The notes: a model not told the origin generated them from the sequence alone. A stretch of 64,000 bases of DNA from Clostridia bacterium (GCA_030533005.1 JAUNJX010000005.1:16881-80880), one strand, 5' to 3'. Numbered from the stretch's first letter, positions 28,687 through 36,437 are shown. Program-made: numbers and translations.

Positions 28687-29055
28687 CTATTTCTTGGTTT
28701 TTGGGGTGAAGATGACGGCGTTGAGGTAGCCAAACAGGATCGCCGCGGCCACACCACCCGCCGTCCCCTTGATGCCGCCCGTGAAGGCGCCCAGCACGCC
28801 CTCCTGCGCGGCTCCCTCCATGGCGCCCTTTGCAAGCGCGTAGCCAAAGCCCGTGAGCGGCGTTGTCGCGCCCGCGCCGCCCAGCTTTACCAGCGGCTCG
28901 TACAGGCCAAGCGCCGTAAGCGCCACGCCCGCCGTGACAAAGATCACCAGAATGCGCGCGGGCGTAAGGCGCGTGAGGCTGATGAGCAGCTGGCCGATCA
29001 CGCAGATCGCCCCGCCTATTACAAAGCACCATACATAATCCATCAACGAGCTCAT
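28687..29055 (-). CDS. spoVAE: Stage V sporulation protein AE (SpoVAE/SpoVAEB)
   Basis: 122-residue membrane protein of the SpoVA complex, which moves dipicolinic acid into the developing spore and out during germination. It has three to four hydrophobic segments and the family pattern CVIGQLLISLTRLTPARILVIFVTAG followed by GAGATTPLTGFGYALAKGA. It is homologous to SpoVAC in this window. The ATG at 29055 has AGGAGG upstream and overlaps the spoVAD stop by four bases. Confidence 0.93.
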   Translation of the reverse strand: MSSLMDYVWCFVIGGAICVIGQLLISLTRLTPARILVIFVTAGVALTALGLYEPLVKLGGAGATTPLTGFGYALAKGAMEGAAQEGVLGAFTGGIKGTAGGVAAAILFGYLNAVIFTPKTKK

Positions 29056-30089
29056 ACGCTCCTCCTTTCCAACACCACGGCATGCGCGATGCCGGGTATA
29101 CTGTCGCTTTGCATGGTAGCAGTGGGGCTCAACAGCGCCCCCGTCGCCATGATGATGGCACGTTTGAAATCGCCCGCCTCCATGCGTTTGAGTAGATACC
29201 CATTGAGCACCGCCGCGGAGCAGCCGCAGCCGCTGCCGCCGCAATCTACGTTCTGCGTGTTTGGGTCGAATATGGCGTTGCCGCAATCCAAATGCCGCTC
29301 CCCCAGCGCCAGACCCTTATGTGCGCACAGCTCCCGGAACATCGTGCTTCCAAAGCTGCCCAGATCCCCCGTGACGACCAGATCGTAATCCGAAAGCGCG
29401 CGGCCGGTATCCTTAAGATGCGTCGCAAGCGTGTCCGCCGCGGCGGGCGCCATGGCAGCCCCCATGTTGGCCGCGTCCGTAATGCCAAGATCCACCACCC
29501 GGCCTATGGTGCCATGCGTGATGCAAAGCGTATGGTAAACGCGGGCATTGGCTTCCCCTTCGGCGCAAAGCACCGTGCAGCCCGCCGCCGTCACGGTGCG
29601 CTGCGCCGTGGGCGGGTTTTGTCCGCCCATCTCCAAGGGCAGCCTGTACTGCCGCTCCGCCGTGCAGAAATGGCTTGTGGCCACGCAGGCCACATGGTTC
29701 GCGTAGCCGCCATCCAGCAGCACAGAGCCTAGAAGCAGGCTTTCGGTCATGGTGGAGCAGGCGCTGTACAGACCCAAAAATGGCGCGTTCAGCTCGCGTG
29801 CCGCGTAGTTGGCAGAGATGAGCTGATTCAAAAGATCGCCGCCAAGAAGGCAGTCCAGCGCCTCCGGCTGCATGCCAAGCTTGGAGAGCGCGCAGTGCAC
29901 GCTGGAGATAAACATCTTGCGCTCCGCCTTCTCCCAGCTTTCCTCGCCCCATGTATCCTCCGGCATCACGGTGTCGAAAAATTCTCCCAGCGGTCCCGCC
30001 GCCTCCATCTGGCTGACGATGGCCGCGGAGGATATGATCTGCGGCGGCTGGCGGAACAAAAGGGTCTGTCTACCGATACGGTTGCGCAT
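29052..30089 (-). CDS. spoVAD: Stage V sporulation protein AD (SpoVAD)
   Basis: 345-residue SpoVAD, a thiolase-fold protein that binds dipicolinic acid on the spore inner membrane. It begins with RIGRQTLLFRQPPQIISSAAIV and contains LGLYSACSTMTESLLLGS and DCGGSGCGCSAAVLNGYLL. The ATG at 30089 has GAGGAG eight bases upstream; the in-frame TTG at 30095 is too close to it. It heads a spoVAD-spoVAE unit under a sigma-G-like promoter. Confidence 0.95.
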   Translation of the reverse strand: MRNRIGRQTLLFRQPPQIISSAAIVSQMEAAGPLGEFFDTVMPEDTWGEESWEKAERKMFISSVHCALSKLGMQPEALDCLLGGDLLNQLISANYAARELNAPFLGLYSACSTMTESLLLGSVLLDGGYANHVACVATSHFCTAERQYRLPLEMGGQNPPTAQRTVTAAGCTVLCAEGEANARVYHTLCITHGTIGRVVDLGITDAANMGAAMAPAAADTLATHLKDTGRALSDYDLVVTGDLGSFGSTMFRELCAHKGLALGERHLDCGNAIFDPNTQNVDCGGSGCGCSAAVLNGYLLKRMEAGDFKRAIIMATGALLSPTATMQSDSIPGIAHAVVLERRSV

Positions 30090-30119
30090 AAACAATGCTC
30101 CTCATTTCATATTTTGTTT

Positions 30120-30126
30120 TAGTATG
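30120..30126 (-). promoter_or_regulatory. Sigma-G-like -10 element upstream of spoVAD
   Basis: Minus strand CATACTA, matching the forespore sigma-G -10 pattern CATnnTA. The adjoining CATACTAAAACAAAATA is almost identical to the element upstream of the spoVAC unit. The -35 is uncertain; GCATG 19 bases upstream is a candidate. In Bacillus the spoVA operon is sigma-G dependent. Confidence 0.6.
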
Positions 30127-30156
30127 CCGCACTTCGCCGCCCAAACATGCGCCGGC

Positions 30157-30190
30157 AAAAAATAAAACAGCCGCGTTTTTTGCGACTGTT
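30157..30190 (-). terminator. Intrinsic terminator between the EAL gene and spoVAD
   Basis: Minus strand stem AACAGTCGC / GCGGCTGTT (9 pairs, one G-T) with an A-rich loop, then TTTATTTTTT. It isolates spoVAD-spoVAE from the upstream EAL gene. Confidence 0.85.
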
Positions 30191-30222
30191 CAGACTATCG
30201 ACGATCATAAACGCAGCATCCG

Positions 30223-32136
30223 CTATCCTGCGTTTTTTTGCGCAAGAAACGCCAAATACTGCTCCTCCGGCACGGGTCTGCTGTAAAAATAGCCCTGCAA
30301 ATGATCCACGCCCATATCGATCAGCTTTTCGGCCTGCGCCTGCGTTTCCACGCCCTCCGCCACCAATCCCTTGCCCAGCTTTTTCGCCATGGTCACAACG
30401 CTGTTTAGCACCACAAAGGTGTGTGCGCCGCCCGCGGAAAAGCTGTCCCAAATAAGGCTTTTGTCGATCTTCATCAGATCGTAGGTCATCTTGGAAAGCT
30501 GCGCAAGGTTGGAATACCCCGTGCCGAAATCATCGATAGAGAAGCTGCATCCCATCTGCGCGAAGCGGCGCATATTGCTTTGCGTCGCCTCCCCCGCCTC
30601 CACGGCGCAGGTCTCAGTGATCTCAAAGTTCAGAAAGCTCGCCGGCACGCCGTAGCGCTCCAAAATGGCCGCATAGGTATCCACCAGCACCGGATCGCCT
30701 GCCTGCGCGCCGGAAAGATTCACCTCGATATACTTTACGCCCTTTTCCCAAAGGCGTTCCCTTGCCGCAAAATCGCACACCTTATTGAGCACGATCTCGT
30801 CGATGCGATCCACGATGCCCCGGCGCTCCGCAATGGGAATAAATTCCTCGGGCGAAACAAAGCCGACCTCCTCGTTGGATTTCAGGCGCACCAGCGCCTC
30901 CGCCGAATTAAAGGCAGCCTCCGGCGCGCAGAAAATGGGCTGATACACCACGTTGAAGCCGTCGTTTTCCAGCGCCTCCTCCACGAGACGTTCGATGGCG
31001 GCGCGGCGGTTTTTCTGTTTGACGATCTCGTCGTCCACGATATAGACCGTGCGGCCGGTGCGGTAGGCAAGATAATCCAGCGTTTCCAGCACGCTGTCCG
31101 CATCCGGCGCAAGGCGCGGGCAATCCAGCAAAACGATGTGGTAATGACCGCGCAGATAGATATGGTACTGGGTCTGCGCCTTCTCCACCAGCATCACCAG
31201 CCTGTCCAGATACCCCTGCGCGCGCGCTTCGCTATCCAGCAGCACGCACAGCGCGTCGTCGTGATAGAGATAGACGGGCGCGTCCGTCACGCGCGCCAGC
31301 AGCGCGATGAGCGTATGGGTCAGGGTCTTGGCTACGGAAAACCCGTACTTGGATTTGATGTTGCGCATATTTTCCAGCATCAGGCACATCACGCAGAATT
31401 TTTTACGTTTGGCATAACGCTCCGCAAGTATGATCTCAAAGGCGCGCCGGGTAAAGCTGCAGGCCGAACGGTCGTAATGCTCGCTGGGATCCTCCAAGGA
31501 AAGATACAAGTGCAGCATCATCAGCGCCACGGCGACGCTGGATATAAGCCATCCTTTGAAAAAATACTGGATCACGGCAACCACGATCCATATGAAAATA
31601 CCGCCCCGCACCGCGCGGCGGGTACGGAGGGAATACGCATTTTTCACATACAGCACGCGGGCGTTTGCAAGACACATATAAAAGGCAACGCAGAAATACA
31701 GCGCCACGGTCATGCGCCCGTAGGAATAGACTACCCGCCCGTCATTGTAGTATGCCAGCTCGCCCAATACCGCTGCGGCAATCGCCATAAAGAAGGGGAT
31801 GCTCACCAGCGCATATTGCCATTTGGAAAGGCGCTGCTCCTTTCGACCCAGCGTTTCCACATACAGATACATCAGATACACCAGAAGATCCAAGGTAGCG
31901 ATAAATACCTGATGGCACAGCCTGTTCGCCCATGGCGGCACGGTGCTCATATGCGTGATCGTATAAACGGTGGCAACGTCGAAGATCAGATTGACGCCGG
32001 CGCAAAGCAGCATCAATGTAAAAAGCGAGGTGGAAAGACGGTGCACCCGCTTCATGCTAAAATAATTATAAAGGATCACCACCAGCACGGCAGTCGCCGC
32101 GATCTGGAAGCGCACATTCTGCCAGAATAATTCCAT
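30223..32136 (-). CDS. Membrane-bound EAL-domain protein with degenerate GGDEF (predicted c-di-GMP phosphodiesterase)
   Basis: 637 residues. About seven transmembrane helices lie in residues 8-225. A GGDEF-like domain (about 235-375) is degenerate: the active-site loop reads YHDDALCVLL instead of RYGGDEF, so it should not make c-di-GMP. The C-terminal EAL domain (about 385-637) looks active: EALVRL near residue 412, ITET, DDFGTGYSNL, KIDKSLI, AEGVET and QGYFYSRP are all present. GGAGC is six bases before the ATG. Predicted to hydrolyse c-di-GMP, opposing the GGDEF protein at 4162. It lies between the two halves of the spoVA locus. Confidence 0.9.
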   Translation of the reverse strand: MELFWQNVRFQIAATAVLVVILYNYFSMKRVHRLSTSLFTLMLLCAGVNLIFDVATVYTITHMSTVPPWANRLCHQVFIATLDLLVYLMYLYVETLGRKEQRLSKWQYALVSIPFFMAIAAAVLGELAYYNDGRVVYSYGRMTVALYFCVAFYMCLANARVLYVKNAYSLRTRRAVRGGIFIWIVVAVIQYFFKGWLISSVAVALMMLHLYLSLEDPSEHYDRSACSFTRRAFEIILAERYAKRKKFCVMCLMLENMRNIKSKYGFSVAKTLTHTLIALLARVTDAPVYLYHDDALCVLLDSEARAQGYLDRLVMLVEKAQTQYHIYLRGHYHIVLLDCPRLAPDADSVLETLDYLAYRTGRTVYIVDDEIVKQKNRRAAIERLVEEALENDGFNVVYQPIFCAPEAAFNSAEALVRLKSNEEVGFVSPEEFIPIAERRGIVDRIDEIVLNKVCDFAARERLWEKGVKYIEVNLSGAQAGDPVLVDTYAAILERYGVPASFLNFEITETCAVEAGEATQSNMRRFAQMGCSFSIDDFGTGYSNLAQLSKMTYDLMKIDKSLIWDSFSAGGAHTFVVLNSVVTMAKKLGKGLVAEGVETQAQAEKLIDMGVDHLQGYFYSRPVPEEQYLAFLAQKNAG

Positions 32137-32190
32137 GCTGTTGCTCCATCGTCGGGAAAACGTTCTGCAAAACCCTTATCGGCACATAAT

Positions 32191-32220
32191 GCAAAAGAGC
32201 AGGCAAGCCCGCTCTTTTGC
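32191..32220 (-). terminator. Intrinsic terminator after HU
   Basis: Perfect 10-base outer stem GCAAAAGAGC / GCTCTTTTGC with further inner pairs; on the minus strand the U-rich arm CTCTTTTGCATT ends it. 15 bases after the HU stop. Confidence 0.75.
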
Positions 32221-32234
32221 AAAAGAACAAACGC

Positions 32235-32507
32235 TTAGTTGATAGCGTCCTTAAAGCCCTTGCCAGCCTTGAAGGTCGGCGCCTTGCAGGCAGCGATCTT
32301 GATCTTGGCACCGGTGGCGGGGTTATGACCCTCGCGCGCCGCGCGCAGCTTTCCTTCAAACGTGCCAAAGCCCAGAACGGCAACCTTGTCGCCCGCTTTC
32401 ACTGCGCCCACGATCGCTTCAAAGGTTGCAGCAACCGCTTCCTCGGCGGCCTTCTTGGTCATGCCAGTCTTTGCAGCAACGGCTGCAGCCAATTCGCTCT
32501 TGTTCAT
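32235..32507 (-). CDS. hup: DNA-binding protein HU
   Basis: 90-residue histone-like protein that bends DNA and compacts the nucleoid. Sequence is classic: MNKSELAAAVAAKTGMTKKAAEEAVAATFEAI at the dimerisation helices and GFGTFEGKLRAAREGHNPATGAKIKIAA at the DNA-binding arms. Good GGAGG upstream of the ATG. It is a monocistronic unit with its own promoter and terminator. Confidence 0.97.
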   Translation of the reverse strand: MNKSELAAAVAAKTGMTKKAAEEAVAATFEAIVGAVKAGDKVAVLGFGTFEGKLRAAREGHNPATGAKIKIAACKAPTFKAGKGFKDAIN

Positions 32508-32569
32508 TCGTTACCTCCATAAGTAGTATTATTGTATAGTATTCCCTAGGGTTTTGCGTTTACTTTGTT

Positions 32570-32598
32570 ACTATAGCCAAAAACAGGGCGTTTGTCTA
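32570..32598 (-). promoter_or_regulatory. Promoter of hup
   Basis: Minus strand: TAGACA (32593-32598), 17-base spacer, TATAGT (32570-32575), giving a leader of about 55 bases. Confidence 0.6.
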
Positions 32599-32689
32599 TA
32601 CCCTTGACGAAAAAAATGCTAAATTTCGGCACGGTTTTTTTCTTTCAGGCTGAAAAAAGGATTCATGCGCACCATGCGCATCCCGTTCA

Positions 32690-33856
32690 TTATATTCTTC
32701 CCTGTCCAGCCGTCGCGCAAATCGCGCCCAATGCCTCAATCGCCGCGGAAACATCCGCCTCGCTCGTCGCGTACCCCAAGGACAGCCGCACCGTTCCCTG
32801 CGGGAAGGTGTGCAGCGTCTTGTGGGCGTTGGGCGCGCAGTGCAGCCCGCAGCGCGTCATGACGCCGTATTCGCTCTCCAGCCGATAAGCAGCCGTCGCG
32901 TTGTCCATGGGCATGTCGATCGATATCACGCCCACGCGCGATTCCAGCGCCGTCGGCCCTACAACGCGAAGCGGCAACGCCTGCAGGCCGCCCAGCATCC
33001 TCTTGGTCAGCGCCATTTCGTGCGCGCGCAGCGCTTCCACGCCCCGCGCCGCCACAAACGCCAGCGCCGACTGCAAGCCGAATATGCCGGGCAGATTCTG
33101 CGTGCCGGATTCAAAGCGATCCGGCATATAATCAGGCTGCAGCTCGCTGTCGGACGCGCTGCCCGTTCCGCCCGTAACGATGGGTGCAAGCGCCTTTGCA
33201 AAGCGTTTTTCCAGCAGCAGCGCGCCGACGCCCTGCGGACCCAAGAGCCCCTTATGTCCCGGAACGCAAAGTGCGGCAAGGTGCAGCGCGTCAAAATCGA
33301 TGGGGTAATGCCCTGCGGTCTGCGCCGCGTCCACGGCAAGCGGCACGCCCCGTTCGGCGCATATCGCTGCCGTTTCCTCCAAGGGGAACAGCGCGCCGCA
33401 TACGTTTGATGCATGGGATAGGAGCACAAGCCTTGTGTTGGGCTGAAACAAAGGCAGTATGTCCCGCGCATCGGTAAGGCCGTTTTCATCCGCGGGTATG
33501 CGGGAAAAGGACACGCCTCTTTTTGCGAGCGCCACAAGCGGGCGCATCACCGCGTTATGCTCCAAGCTGCTCACGATCACATGGTCGCCTTCGTGCAGAT
33601 AGCCTTGCAAAAGGAGGTTCAGCCCCGCCGTCGCCCCCGGCGTAAAGAGCACATGATCCTCTCCGCCGCCAAAGGAAAACAGCGTTGCAAGCGCCGTACG
33701 GGTATCCAGCACCGTCATGGCGGCTTCCGACGCCTGTTTATAGGTGCCGCGATTGACGTTGGCGCCGATCTCGTTGATATAGCGCGCCATAGCCTCGCCT
33801 ACCCCCGGCGCCTTGGGAAAGGATGTAGCGCCGTTATCCAAATAGATCGACTGCAT
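32690..33856 (-). CDS. Cysteine desulfurase family protein (class V aminotransferase)
   Basis: 388-residue PLP enzyme. The PLP lysine is in PGHKGLLGPQGVGALL near residue 205, with upstream histidine SLEHNAVMRPL and VDAAQTAG. The catalytic-cysteine loop is RCGLHCAPNAHKTLHTFPQGTVRLSLGYAT near residue 345. This short C-terminal loop and the FPQGTVRLS pattern fit the EF2568-type cysteine desulfurase group (TIGR01977) rather than IscS or SufS. No nifU/sufU partner is next to it, so its sulfur acceptor is unknown. Confidence 0.88.
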   Translation of the reverse strand: MQSIYLDNGATSFPKAPGVGEAMARYINEIGANVNRGTYKQASEAAMTVLDTRTALATLFSFGGGEDHVLFTPGATAGLNLLLQGYLHEGDHVIVSSLEHNAVMRPLVALAKRGVSFSRIPADENGLTDARDILPLFQPNTRLVLLSHASNVCGALFPLEETAAICAERGVPLAVDAAQTAGHYPIDFDALHLAALCVPGHKGLLGPQGVGALLLEKRFAKALAPIVTGGTGSASDSELQPDYMPDRFESGTQNLPGIFGLQSALAFVAARGVEALRAHEMALTKRMLGGLQALPLRVVGPTALESRVGVISIDMPMDNATAAYRLESEYGVMTRCGLHCAPNAHKTLHTFPQGTVRLSLGYATSEADVSAAIEALGAICATAGQGRI

Positions 33857-33887
33857 AGCGGATTCTCGCTTTCACATATTTCATCCC

Positions 33888-33915
33888 ATTATAGCACAAC
33901 GGTCTTGTATGGCAA
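33888..33915 (-). promoter_or_regulatory. Promoter of the cysteine desulfurase-like gene
   Basis: Minus strand: TTGCCA (33910-33915), 16-base spacer, perfect TATAAT (33888-33893). Confidence 0.6.
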
Positions 33916-33921
33916 GATACG

Positions 33922-33950
33922 CAAAAACAGGGTCGAAGTCTCCTCGACCC
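33922..33950 (-). terminator. Intrinsic terminator after the zinc-ribbon gene
   Basis: Minus strand stem GGGTCGA / TCGACCC with a 7-base loop, then TGTTTTTG. Confidence 0.8.
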
Positions 33951-33972
33951 GACCCTGCCGCACGATTTGCTC

Positions 33973-34254
33973 TTAGTCGTTTGCGACCATAAACTTGGTG
34001 CCGCAATTCTTGCATTTCAAGTTGACCGAACGATCGTCCGCGCTGCAAATGCGGAAGTTGGTGCTGCCGCAGCTGGGGCAGGCATACACCGCGCCGTCGG
34101 CATTTTTAAAGGAACAGGCCAACAGATGCTGCGGCAAGCTGACGTTGGACACAGGCTGATTGATCGCATTCCCCTGAAAATCATAATTGGTCGCGCCGCC
34201 CGCCACTTCGTCGAGCGATTCATCATTCATGGCGCTAAGCTTCTTTTCATCCAT
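33973..34254 (-). CDS. Zinc-ribbon protein with double-glycine (bacteriocin-type) leader
   Basis: 93-residue protein. The N-terminus, MDEKKLSAMNDESLDEVAGGA, has the acidic, LDEVAGG-ending pattern of double-glycine leaders that are cut after GG by C39-peptidase ABC transporters. The rest has a Zn-ribbon with two CxxC pairs, CPSCG near residue 59 and CKNCG near residue 81. GGAGG is eight bases before the ATG. It has its own terminator and a candidate promoter. No C39 transporter or modification enzyme is nearby. Whether it is exported, or whether the GG is a coincidence, cannot be told from sequence alone. Confidence 0.75.
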   Translation of the reverse strand: MDEKKLSAMNDESLDEVAGGATNYDFQGNAINQPVSNVSLPQHLLACSFKNADGAVYACPSCGSTNFRICSADDRSVNLKCKNCGTKFMVAND

Positions 34255-34360
34255 TATAATAGCCTCCTTGTGTTTTGTTCTTCCTGTATGCTCACTCTGT
34301 ATGTTCGCTTCTTTATACGCTGGGATGCAGGGTTTGTTAGGTTCTCATACGCTATTTGTT

Positions 34361-34390
34361 ATTTTACATCACAGGCGCTGCTTTTGTCTA
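34361..34390 (-). promoter_or_regulatory. Candidate promoter of the zinc-ribbon gene
   Basis: Minus strand: TAGACA (34385-34390), 18-base spacer, TAAAAT (34361-34366), leaving a leader of about 100 bases. Confidence 0.45.
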
Positions 34391-34426
34391 TACGATGCGG
34401 CAGCAAGGGATTTTCCCCGCCGCGCG

Positions 34427-35080
34427 CTACAGGCTTTCGTCTATACAGGTCGATAAGACATGTTCAAGGTTCTCATAAAAGCGGGCGATATGCAGCCCGT
34501 CCACCAAACCGTGATGGCAGAGGATGGAGACCGGCATCAAAAGCCGCTCCCCCTGCCTTTCGTATTTGCCCCATGTGATGCGGGGATTGCTGTCCGCGGG
34601 GCTGGGCACAGGCTGTACGAGCGCTGTGTAGGAAAGCCACGGCATGGAGGAGATGAAAAACATGGGGAGGCTATCCGTGCCCTCCTCGTGAATGCCGCCC
34701 TGCTCGCGCGATTGCTTCTGCCGTTCCACAGCATAGGGTATGAATTGCGCGAGCGGCTTATCGCAATACAGCGCGCAATAGCAATAGGTGCCGTCCGGCT
34801 TCGCCACCGTGTTGGAGGTGGGGCAGGCGGAAAATTCCACGATCTCTCCCTCCTCAATGCGCTGCCGCAGCTCCGGCACCTGATTGGCGGCCTTTGCGGC
34901 ACACCACAAGAAGGTCAAAAAGAAGGGAAAGCCCGCTTCCTTTGTGCGCTTGACAAAAGCCGTCACGTCCACCGTATGCGTAAGCCCCACATAGGGATAG
35001 CCCATGCCGCAAAAGTAGCGAAAATGCTCCCGCCGGGCATAGGCTCCCATATCGATACGCCTTTTTTCCATTTCACCCAT
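34427..35080 (-). CDS. Chloramphenicol acetyltransferase-like protein (CatA fold)
   Basis: 217 residues, the usual length for type A chloramphenicol acetyltransferases. N-terminal REHFRYFCGMGYPYVGLTHTVDVTAF and PMFFISSMPWLSYTAL match the family; the catalytic motif HHGLVDG (His about 189) is intact. The ATG at 35080 has GGAGG seven bases upstream; a longer frame to 35386 lies over spoVAC and is not used. Catalytic competence is likely, but the real substrate may not be chloramphenicol, since many chromosomal CatA homologues are untested. It lies between spoVAC and the zinc-ribbon gene. Confidence 0.87.
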   Translation of the reverse strand: MGEMEKRRIDMGAYARREHFRYFCGMGYPYVGLTHTVDVTAFVKRTKEAGFPFFLTFLWCAAKAANQVPELRQRIEEGEIVEFSACPTSNTVAKPDGTYCYCALYCDKPLAQFIPYAVERQKQSREQGGIHEEGTDSLPMFFISSMPWLSYTALVQPVPSPADSNPRITWGKYERQGERLLMPVSILCHHGLVDGLHIARFYENLEHVLSTCIDESL

Positions 35081-35168
35081 GCCGGCTCCTCCTATACGCG
35101 AAAATCTTTCATCTATAGTATAGCAGGAATGGGCTTGGATTTCGATACCCTTGTACGGCTTGCGCCGA

Positions 35169-35627
35169 TCAGCCCAGCCAGCAGGCGAGCAGCCCCACCA
35201 CGATGCTTGCGCTGACCCCGTACACGAGCACCGGACCCGCGATGGTGAACAGCTTTGCCCCCACCCCCATGACGTAGCCCTCGCGTTTGAATTCCATGGC
35301 GGGCGCCACGATGGAATTGGCGAAGCCCGTAATGGGCACCGCCGATCCCGCGCCCGCGTACGCGCCGATTTTGTCATACACGCCAAGACCCGTAAGCGTC
35401 GCGCCTAAAAACACCAGCACGATGGCCGTCGCCGTCGCCACGCCCTTTTCGTCCAAGCCGCACAGGGTACGCGCCGTGTCCTGTATGCCCTGCCCGATAC
35501 AGCAGATCACGCCGCCCACCCAGAAGGCGCGCAGGCAATCCCGGCCGGTTTTGGACTTGGGCGCCGTCTCGTTCACGCGCTGCTGATAGGCCTGCGCTTC
35601 TTTGCTTTGCTGCTTCTTCTTTGCCAT
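35169..35627 (-). CDS. spoVAC: Stage V sporulation protein AC (SpoVAC)
   Basis: 152-residue membrane protein; in Bacillus SpoVAC is a mechanosensitive channel component of the dipicolinate-releasing SpoVA complex. A charged N-terminus (KKKQQSKEAQAYQQRV) is followed by helices including AFWVGGVICCIGQGIQDTAR and GAGSAVPITGFANSIVAPAMEFKREGYVMGVGAKLFTIAGPVLVYG, the family core. GGGAGG lies upstream. It follows the 88-residue membrane protein by 14 bases and is about 5 kb away from spoVAD-spoVAE. Confidence 0.95.
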   Translation of the reverse strand: MAKKKQQSKEAQAYQQRVNETAPKSKTGRDCLRAFWVGGVICCIGQGIQDTARTLCGLDEKGVATATAIVLVFLGATLTGLGVYDKIGAYAGAGSAVPITGFANSIVAPAMEFKREGYVMGVGAKLFTIAGPVLVYGVSASIVVGLLACWLG

Positions 35628-35641
35628 TTGCGTCCTCCCTT

Positions 35642-35908
35642 CTACGCCCTGCCCCGCATACCGTGGACGGTCCCCGGCCTATAGCGAATCTCCCGCTCCG
35701 GCCTATGGGTGCCGCCGTTGCCCTGCACGCTGCTAAGCGGCATCTCAACATGCGTTCGCTCCTGCATCTTTTCCTCCTTCACCGCCACGAACCGCGCGTT
35801 GCCGCTTGGCTTGTCCTGCGTGCGCCCGACGCCAAAGTATACGGCCAGCGCCACGAGCGAGGCAAGCAGCAGCCCAACGATCAAAAGTACCTTTCCGCGT
35901 TTGGTCAT
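35642..35908 (-). CDS. Small single-pass membrane protein co-encoded with SpoVAC
   Basis: 88-residue protein with one N-terminal transmembrane helix (VLLIVGLLLASLVALAVYFGVG) and a basic, Arg/His/Gly-rich tail (THRPEREIRYRPGTVHGMRGRA). GAGG lies seven bases before the ATG. It is the first gene after a sigma-G-like promoter and ends 14 bases before spoVAC. It is not SpoVAA or SpoVAB, which are larger. No family recognised; expression in the forespore and association with the SpoVA channel are inferences from position. Confidence 0.7.
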   Translation of the reverse strand: MTKRGKVLLIVGLLLASLVALAVYFGVGRTQDKPSGNARFVAVKEEKMQERTHVEMPLSSVQGNGGTHRPEREIRYRPGTVHGMRGRA

Positions 35909-35935
35909 AGGCGATCCTCTTTTCGTATTTTGCTT

Positions 35936-35942
35936 TAGTATG
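35936..35942 (-). promoter_or_regulatory. Sigma-G-like -10 element upstream of the spoVAC unit
   Basis: Minus strand CATACTA followed by AAGCAAAATACGAAA; this core matches the element upstream of spoVAD except for two transitions. No convincing -35; GTAAT 16 bases upstream is the nearest candidate. Confidence 0.6.
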
Positions 35943-35973
35943 CCGCGTTCGTCCTTGGATTACGCTTTGCACG

Positions 35974-36002
35974 CAAAAAAAGAAAGACCGGCTTGGCCTT
36001 TC
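35974..36002 (-). terminator. Intrinsic terminator after the DivIVA-like gene
   Basis: Minus strand stem GAAAGGCC / GGTCTTTC (8 pairs, one G-T), loop AAGCC, then seven T residues. It separates the division genes from the spoVAC unit. Confidence 0.85.
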
Positions 36003-36023
36003 CCGGATTTTTAAAATATGCGC

Positions 36024-36437
36024 TTACGGCGCGTCGGGCGCGTCAGGCACATCCGCCGCAGGCGCTTGCGCCTCGTCCGCTTTTTCTTCCTTCGCCTTTT
36101 GCGCGGCTTCCTTGCGCGCCTGCCGTCTTTGCGCCCAACGGCTTTGCTTCTTTTCCGGCGCGGCCTCCGGCGCCTGTGCCGCGGGCGGCTGCGCGATGGC
36201 CGCCGCGTCCTTCTTTTCGGGGGAAAGCAGCTTCGCGGCCTCGGACGCGGGCAAATCCTTGACAAGCTTGGTCAAGGCGGCTGTAAGCTTCTCTATGCGC
36301 ACATGCAGCGCCGCTTCCTCCTGCTCATGCAGGGTAAGCTCGTCATACAGTGCGTCCAAAAAGAAATCCACCTCCGCCACGTCATACCCGCGAAAGGCTC
36401 GGCTGAACTTCTTTTGCACGATTTCTTCCTTCATCAT
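36024..36437 (-). CDS. DivIVA-domain protein
   Basis: 137 residues. The N-terminal 40 residues (IVQKKFSRAFRGYDVAEVDFFLDALYDEL) are a DivIVA/GpsB-type membrane-curvature binding motif with the F-x-R-x-x-x-G-Y-D core. A short coiled coil follows, then a long, low-complexity Ala/Pro/Lys/Glu tail. It is shorter than Bacillus DivIVA (164). It follows sepF, as divIVA does in many Firmicutes dcw regions, with a perfect GC-rich hairpin in the gap. Expected role: pole or septum landmark. Confidence 0.85.
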   Translation of the reverse strand: MMKEEIVQKKFSRAFRGYDVAEVDFFLDALYDELTLHEQEEAALHVRIEKLTAALTKLVKDLPASEAAKLLSPEKKDAAAIAQPPAAQAPEAAPEKKQSRWAQRRQARKEAAQKAKEEKADEAQAPAADVPDAPDAP

